The translations under genes and the position numbers were made by a program. A stretch of DNA of 64,000 bases, from NCBI GenBank assembly GCA_900549745.1, contig URPJ01000003.1, forward strand, positions 1 through 64,000, read 5' to 3'. Below the pieces are notes generated by a model. The model worked only from the letters and a program-made list of their open reading frames with translations, was not told where the DNA came from and made no database searches. Source of the stretch: an uncultured Collinsella sp. Lineage in GTDB: Bacteria > Actinomycetota > Coriobacteriia > Coriobacteriales > Coriobacteriaceae. Positions 59,831-64,000 of the stretch are shown piece by piece (positions within the stretch are counted from its first letter, which is position 1; the number at the start of each line of letters is the position of its first letter).

Positions 59831-60970
59831 TTAGCAGGCTAAATCGCACAGAGCATCGATAGCCGTGTCGACTTCTTCGGTAGTGTTGAAATACCCAAAC
59901 GAGAAGCGGACGACGCCCTGGCGCTCGGTCCCCAGCGCACGGTGCATGAGCGGGGCGCAATGGGCGCCGGGGCGCGTCGAAATCCCCCACCCTTGCATGA
60001 GCGCATCCGAGATCTCGGCAGAGTCGATATCGGCTACGTTGAGCGACACAATCGCAGAGCGCGCCTGCTGGTCAAAGGCACCGTAGAGCTTAATCCCCGG
60101 AATCTTGCGCACACCGGCAAGGAAGCGATCAGCGAGCGCACGCTCGTGGGCAGCAATCGCCTCGACCCCACCCTGGGCCTCGATAAAGTCGAGACCAGCG
60201 GAAAGTCCCGCGATGCCATGACCGTTGAGCGTGCCCGCCTCAAGGCGCGTGGGCCACCCAAGCGGCTGCAGCGCATCGAAGCTGTGCACGCCCGTGCCGC
60301 CCATGGCCCACGGAGCCACGTCAATGCCCTCCGCCACGGCCAGGCCGCCGGTCCCCTGCGGACCCATGAGCCCCTTGTGACCGGTAAAGCACACGACGTC
60401 GAGCCCCATGGCATCCATGTCAATCTTCGCCGTGCCGGCAGACTGCGAAGCATCGACGATCACCAGCGCGCCGGCCGCATGCGCGATGGCAGCCACGCGC
60501 GCAATGTCGACCGCGTTGCCGGTCACATTGGAGGCGTGCGTCACCACCACAGCACGCGTACCGGGCGTGACAAGCCGCTCGAGCTCGTCGTAGTCGAGCA
60601 CGCCGTTGGTATCACAGCCCGCATGCTCAACCGTCACACCCTGCTCTGCCGCCAGGCGGTTGAGCGGACGCAGTACGGAGTTGTGCTCGAGCACCGTTGT
60701 GACCACACGGTCGCCGGGGCGCACCACGCCATTGATGACGGTGTTGAGCGCCGCGGTGGAGTTGGGCGTAAAACAAACATGGTCAGCACGCGGGCAGCCC
60801 AGCAAGCGCGCAAGCTTGGCGCGGCAGCCGTGGATGGTACGTGCCGCATCGAGCGCACCCGAGGTGGCACCGCGCCCAGCATTGCCGAGCGAGCACATCG
60901 CCTGCGTCACGGCATCGATGACCGTCTGCGGCTTGTGCATGGTCGTCGCCGCGTTATCCAGGTAGATCAT
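59831..60970 (-). CDS. Class-V aminotransferase, cysteine desulfurase/selenocysteine lyase-like, of the selenium cluster
   Basis: 379 residues from the ATG at 60970 (MIYLDNAATTMHKPQTV), whose ATGA overlaps the stop of the DUF3343 gene. PLP-site motifs are VVDASQSAGT (Asp) and CFTGHKGLMGPQGTGG with Lys199. The mobile-loop cysteine is in STRPGAHCAPLMHRALGT. The family removes sulfur or selenium from cysteine or selenocysteine as a persulfide or selenide. In operon with DUF3343, yedF and selD it is a good candidate to deliver selenium to SelD. Its substrate preference cannot be read here; it is not linked to isc or suf genes. Confidence 0.85.
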   Translation of the reverse strand: MIYLDNAATTMHKPQTVIDAVTQAMCSLGNAGRGATSGALDAARTIHGCRAKLARLLGCPRADHVCFTPNSTAALNTVINGVVRPGDRVVTTVLEHNSVLRPLNRLAAEQGVTVEHAGCDTNGVLDYDELERLVTPGTRAVVVTHASNVTGNAVDIARVAAIAHAAGALVIVDASQSAGTAKIDMDAMGLDVVCFTGHKGLMGPQGTGGLAVAEGIDVAPWAMGGTGVHSFDALQPLGWPTRLEAGTLNGHGIAGLSAGLDFIEAQGGVEAIAAHERALADRFLAGVRKIPGIKLYGAFDQQARSAIVSLNVADIDSAEISDALMQGWGISTRPGAHCAPLMHRALGTERQGVVRFSFGYFNTTEEVDTAIDALCDLAC

Positions 60971-61218
60971 CGCACGACCTCCCACATATTAATCACGGTA
61001 TAGCCCTCAGTGGGAACGCCCGCCGCGGCGAGTTCGCCGCGCAGCAGCTCCTCATCGACAGGCAACGCCTTCCACGCCAAACCGCAGCCGGCAGCGACCT
61101 CCCCGGGCACGGGAATCGTCCGCCCGGGAAGACCGCGCTCGATGCACAGGGACTCGCAACCCATGGCGGCCGCCGTGGTGGGAAACGTGATGACAAGCGC
61201 CGGGCGCTTCTCCCTCAT
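60967..61218 (-). CDS. DUF3343 protein (putative Se/S carrier-like), short form
   Basis: 83 residues from the ATG at 61218 (MREKRPALVITFPTTAAAMGCE), with GGAG five bases upstream. The domain is complete: ALVITFPTTAAAMGCESLCIERGLPGRTIPVPGEVAAGCGLAWKALP, with conserved Cys in GCESLC and AGCGLAW. It lacks the Cys-rich tail of the paralogue at 32995. It overlaps the aminotransferase gene by four bases, suggesting joint synthesis and perhaps a physical complex. A small redox or persulfide/perselenide carrier is plausible but unproven. Confidence 0.82.
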   Translation of the reverse strand: MREKRPALVITFPTTAAAMGCESLCIERGLPGRTIPVPGEVAAGCGLAWKALPVDEELLRGELAAAGVPTEGYTVINMWEVVR

Positions 61219-61237
61219 GGCAACTCCAACCAATACG

Positions 61238-61864
61238 CTACGGGCGCACGACGCGCACGGCCTGCTCCATCTTCTCCACGATCACGTACATGTTGGTGAC
61301 CTCGCCCACCGCAAGCTGGTCCTTAATGCCAAAGTGGTCCAGGCAGGTACCGCAGGTGAGAATCTCGACACCCTGCTCCGCCAAGCCCTTCAGGTCATCG
61401 AGCACCGGCGAGCCCTCGACGGTGAGCTTGGCACCGCCGTTGTAAAACAGCATAGTCGCGGGCAGCTCCTCCTGCTGCGTCACGGCAAAGATGAAGGCCT
61501 TCATGAGCTTGTGGCCCAGCTCATCGTCGCCGCGGCCCATGCAGTCGGTGTAGACGGAAATGACGAGCTTGCCCTTGCCGGCGCTGGCATTACAGAAGAC
61601 AGCGCCATCCTGCTCGGGATCGGCCACGGCAACGGCGCCAGAGGTCGCCACGGTCACGTGCCACTCGGCGTCAGAAACCTTCTCGACCGAGGCCGTGCAA
61701 CCCTTCTCCTGCGCCATCTTGGAGATGTTCTTGACGGCGGTCTCGTTATCGACCGAGGTCACGACGGTGCCCTCGCCATCGAGCTGCTTCAGAGCTTTGA
61801 GCGTCTTGACGACGGGCAGCGGGCAGGCATCGCCCATGGCATTGACTTCAATCTTGGTAGACAT
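61238..61864 (-). CDS. yedF: Selenium metabolism protein YedF (TusA-like plus DsrE-like domains)
   Basis: 208 residues from the ATG at 61864 (MSTKIEVNAMGDACPLPVVKTL), preceded by AAAGGAA. The N-terminal ~70 residues are a TusA/SirA-type sulfurtransferase domain with active Cys14 in the CPxP motif. The rest is a DsrE-like domain (KLVISVYTDCMGRGDDELGHKLMKAFIFAVTQQ) with GVEILTCGTCLDHFG carrying two more cysteines. This fusion is found next to selD in many anaerobes and is thought to carry reduced selenium. It lies 61 bases after selD and 19 bases before the DUF3343 gene. Confidence 0.9.
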   Translation of the reverse strand: MSTKIEVNAMGDACPLPVVKTLKALKQLDGEGTVVTSVDNETAVKNISKMAQEKGCTASVEKVSDAEWHVTVATSGAVAVADPEQDGAVFCNASAGKGKLVISVYTDCMGRGDDELGHKLMKAFIFAVTQQEELPATMLFYNGGAKLTVEGSPVLDDLKGLAEQGVEILTCGTCLDHFGIKDQLAVGEVTNMYVIVEKMEQAVRVVRP

Positions 61865-61925
61865 AGTAAATTCCTTTCGAAAGAACCGTTCTAGAGAACG
61901 GTAAACAGTTACATAAACGTGCGGG

Positions 61926-62975
61926 TTAGCGAACAACGCGAACAGCAGGACCGCCCGGCACCGGCTCGCACACGCGGCCGATTGTGGCGGCAACGCGCCC
62001 CTCAGCGTGCAGACGACGCGCAAGCTCATCCACATCCGCCGCGGGCGCCGCAATTAGCAAACCGCCCGAGGTCTGCGGATCGTACAGCGCATCCAGCATT
62101 CCCGGCTCCAAGTCATCGTCAGCTGTCACGCGCGGGCCAAAGAAGTCCTGGTTGCGGTAGGAGCCCGCGGGGATAATGCCCAGACGCGCCATGTCAAGCA
62201 CCTGATCAAAGAGCGGCACCGCCCCCGACGCAAGCTCAATCTGCACGCCCGAGCCCTCGGCCATCTCGCACGCATGCCCGATCAGGCCAAAGCCCGTAAT
62301 GTCGGTGCAGCCGTGAAGCTCAAGTCCCTCGGCCAAACGAATCGGAGCCTCGTTGAGGGTGCGCATCGAGTCAAACATGGCCGCGGCCTCATCTTGCTCG
62401 ATAAGCTCGCCCTTAATGGCCGTGGTGATGATGCCCGAGCCGATCGCCTTGGTCAGCAACAGGACGTCGCCCACGCGCGCGCCGCTATTGGCAAGCATAC
62501 GATCGAGCGCGACAAAGCCGCTCACGGACAGGCCGTACTTGGGCTCGTCGTCGTTGATGGTGTGGCCGCCCGCGATGGAGCAACCCGCCTCGACGCACTT
62601 GTCGGCGCCGCCCGCCAGAATCTGACCTGCGACCTCGACGCCCAGGCAACTGGGAATGCACAGCAGGTTCATGGCATGGCTCGGCCGCCCGCCCATGGCG
62701 TAGATGTCCGACAGCGAATTGGCCGCGGCGATCTGGCCAAACAGAAACGGGTCGTCGACCATCGGCGGGAAGAAGTCGACGGACTGAACGAGGCCCAGGT
62801 TATCGCCGACGCGAAGGACGCTCGCATCGTCGGAGGTATCGAACCCCACGAGCAAGTTGTCGTTATGCACATTTGGCAAATCGCCCAGGACCTGGGCGAG
62901 GGCTCCGGGAGCCAACTTAGCGGCTCAACCGCTCGCGGCAGTCATAGACGTAAGCTTAATCTGATCGTCAGCCAT
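61926..62975 (-). CDS. selD: Selenide, water dikinase, itself a selenoprotein (Sec17 from in-frame UGA)
   Basis: 349 residues from the ATG at 62975 (MADDQIKLTSMTAASG), with GAGGAGG five bases upstream, reading through TGA at 62925-62927 as Sec17. The site reads LTSMTAASGUAAKLAPGALAQVL, matching the SGCG/GGUAAK active site of SelD. Further motifs are NLLVGFDTSDDASVLRVG, QSVDFFPPMVDDPFLFGQIAAANSLSDIYAMGG and GGHTINDDEPKYGLSVSG. It makes selenophosphate from selenide and ATP for SelA. Gene finders that stop at UGA would give a 329-residue form starting at a TTG (62915) that lacks the catalytic residue. Confidence 0.95.
62881..62927 (-). promoter_or_regulatory. SECIS-like hairpin of selD
   Basis: About 31 bases after the UGA, TCGCCC and GGGCGA enclose AGGTCCT, giving a strong stem with a GGUC-type apical loop like the fdhF SECIS. 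A smaller GGCTC/GAGCC hairpin lies between. It is farther from the UGA than in fdhF. Confidence 0.65.
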
Positions 62976-63045
62976 CGATACCTCCTCTCATCGGTCAATC
63001 ATTTTCTCCCAGTATACGCATGAATGCGAGCCTACGGCGGATGCA

Positions 63046-63810
63046 TTAATTGAGCGCCTGTGCGCGAATCGCCGCGCCGATGGCACCGGCGAAGCGGGCC
63101 TGGGGCGAGGTGGTGACCGGCGACCCCAGCAGCGCCGCCAGCCGCTCCACAACGTAAGCGTTCTCGCACAAGCCTCCCGTCAGGTAGTACGGAGCACCCG
63201 TCGCCTGCCCGGCCATAGTGGCCACGCGCGAGACCACGCTGTCGATCACGCCACGCGCAATGTTCTCGCGCAGCTCACCGCGACCGATCAGGCTGATAAC
63301 CTCGCTTTCGGCAAACACCGTGCACATGCTGCTGATCTTGATGGGCTCGCCGGAACGCGCCAGGTCGGCCATCTGCTGCTGGGAAATGCCCAGGCGGTCG
63401 GCCATGATCTCCAAAAAGCGCCCCGTGCCGGCGGCGCACTTGTCGTTCATGGCAAACTTGGCCACGCGGCCACTTTTAAGCTGAATGACCTTGGTGTCCT
63501 GACCGCCCACGTCGATCACGGTGCCGTGGTCGCCAAACAGACGCACGGCACCGGTGCCGTGGCAGGTAATCTCGGTCACGACCTTGTGCGCATAGGGCAC
63601 GGCGACACGACCGTAGCCGGTCGCGATCACACGCACGTCGTCGGCAGCCACGTCATAACCCGCCGCTGCCAGTGCCTCGCGCAGCCGCTCGGCAGCATCG
63701 ACCGAGGAGAACCCGGTTGGCTGCACGCACGTCCACGACACCGAACCCTCCCCGTCGACCACAGCAGCCTTAGCCGCCGTAGACCCGATATCGATCCCGA
63801 TCCCTATCAT
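63046..63810 (-). CDS. Acyl-CoA dehydratase activase-type ATPase (BadF/BcrA family) upstream of selD
   Basis: 254 residues of the ASKHA fold: GIGIDIGSTAAKAAVVDG (phosphate 1), VIDVGGQDTKVIQL (phosphate 2) and YYLTGGLCENAYVVERLAALL. Cys125 in NDKCAAGTGRFLE and Cys163 in SSMCTVFAESEV are the two ligands that bind one [4Fe-4S] cluster across the homodimer. Such activases use ATP to send a low-potential electron into 2-hydroxyacyl-CoA dehydratases or double-cubane-cluster reductases. No dehydratase partner is in the window. It lies 70 bases before selD in the same direction and could be part of that operon. Confidence 0.88.
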   Translation of the reverse strand: MIGIGIDIGSTAAKAAVVDGEGSVSWTCVQPTGFSSVDAAERLREALAAAGYDVAADDVRVIATGYGRVAVPYAHKVVTEITCHGTGAVRLFGDHGTVIDVGGQDTKVIQLKSGRVAKFAMNDKCAAGTGRFLEIMADRLGISQQQMADLARSGEPIKISSMCTVFAESEVISLIGRGELRENIARGVIDSVVSRVATMAGQATGAPYYLTGGLCENAYVVERLAALLGSPVTTSPQARFAGAIGAAIRAQALN

Positions 63811-63862
63811 GGCTCTCTCCCAATCTAAACATCAAAGGTAGCGGCGCGTTCAGGCGCCTTAG

Positions 63863-63971
63863 CTCTAGGTTTCTCAGGTGCCGGAGATTGCCCCGAAAGA
63901 GGAGCGCAGCGTACTTTGGGTACGCAAGCGACGGTTTGAGGAGCAAGATCCGGTGCCTGAGGAAGCTAGAG
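63863..63971. repeat. Large two-stage imperfect palindrome C at the right edge
   Basis: The arms beginning CTCTAGGTTTCTCAGG (63863) and ending CCTGAGGAAGCTAGAG (63971) pair with a few mismatches and continue through CCGGA/TCCGG and TTGC/GCAA. The apical hairpin is GCGTAC-TTTGG-GTACGC (63908-63924). Length and layout match palindromes A and B beside valS, but the core sequence differs. It lies about 50 bases upstream of the activase start. Confidence 0.7.
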
Positions 63972-64000
63972 AGTTTCGATGAAGGCGACGATGCGCGTCT

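Noticed and set aside
1..64000. CRISPR array, rRNA operon or prophage
   Set aside because: No regularly spaced short direct repeats, no rRNA-like sequence and no phage structural or integrase genes were seen; the only mobile gene is the IS3 fragment at the left edge.

Overview
The window is high-GC and gene-dense, with strict-anaerobe metabolism throughout: formate hydrogenlyase, a selenocysteine pathway, an oxygen-sensitive dehydratase-type activase, and molybdopterin enzymes. Together with the LoaP-type antiterminator and the overall gene content this suggests a gut Coriobacteriia, most likely a Collinsella or close relative. That assignment is inferred from family recognition by eye, not from a database search.

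Layout. (1) 1-430: the 3' end of an IS3-family transposase abutting the broken C-terminus of a beta-trefoil (ricin-like) protein. (2) 426-11363: an AT-richer surface-glycan locus on the minus strand, read from a loaP antiterminator gene through an initiating sugar transferase, glycosyltransferases, an EpsG/Wzy-type polymerase, a polysaccharide pyruvyl transferase, a Wzx flippase and an FrhB-like iron-sulfur protein. (3) 11465-27374: core genes thrS, folC, valS, clpX, clpP, tig and tRNA-Leu, with a plus-strand three-gene module (GlpA-like, FAD oxidoreductase, DUF1667) and a Xaa-Pro peptidase. Several large structured intergenic palindromes lie here. (4) 27515-32738: a molybdenum hydroxylase (FAD subunit plus a fused FeS/Mo subunit) and gdhA. 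(5) 32995-39918: molybdopterin oxidoreductase, selA, selB, selC (tRNA-Sec), mobA and a DUF3343 gene. (6) 40041-55448: a continuous hydN-fdhF-hyfABCDEFGHI-hycH-hycI-focA operon encoding a 12-subunit (Hyf/FHL-2 type) formate hydrogenlyase. (7) 55877-57812: a RelB-like/PIN toxin-antitoxin pair and an AbiEi-like orphan. (8) 58147-63810: tRNA-Gly, tRNA-Pro, brnQ, then a second selenium cluster (class-V aminotransferase, DUF3343, yedF, selD, CoA-dehydratase-type activase).

How the genes fit together. selA, selB, selC and selD supply the complete bacterial selenocysteine insertion machinery. Two genes in the same window need it: fdhF has an in-frame UGA at codon 140, and selD has an in-frame UGA at its catalytic codon 17. 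Both UGAs are followed by SECIS-like hairpins, and both genes would be broken or truncated by a naive gene finder. FdhF, HydN/HyfA ferredoxins, the Hyf membrane arm and FocA form a formate-to-H2 system that depends on this pathway. MobA supplies the molybdopterin-dinucleotide cofactor.

The least explained content is intergenic. At least two families of dispersed, oriented hairpin elements show compensatory base changes: the AGTTGCGGTGAAATA family (four copies) and a ~110-bp two-stage palindrome flanking valS, with a third structural look-alike at the right edge. There is also an 81-bp tandem pair of imperfect palindromes. The best protein-level candidate for undescribed biology is the DUF3343 / class-V aminotransferase / YedF / activase group around selD.
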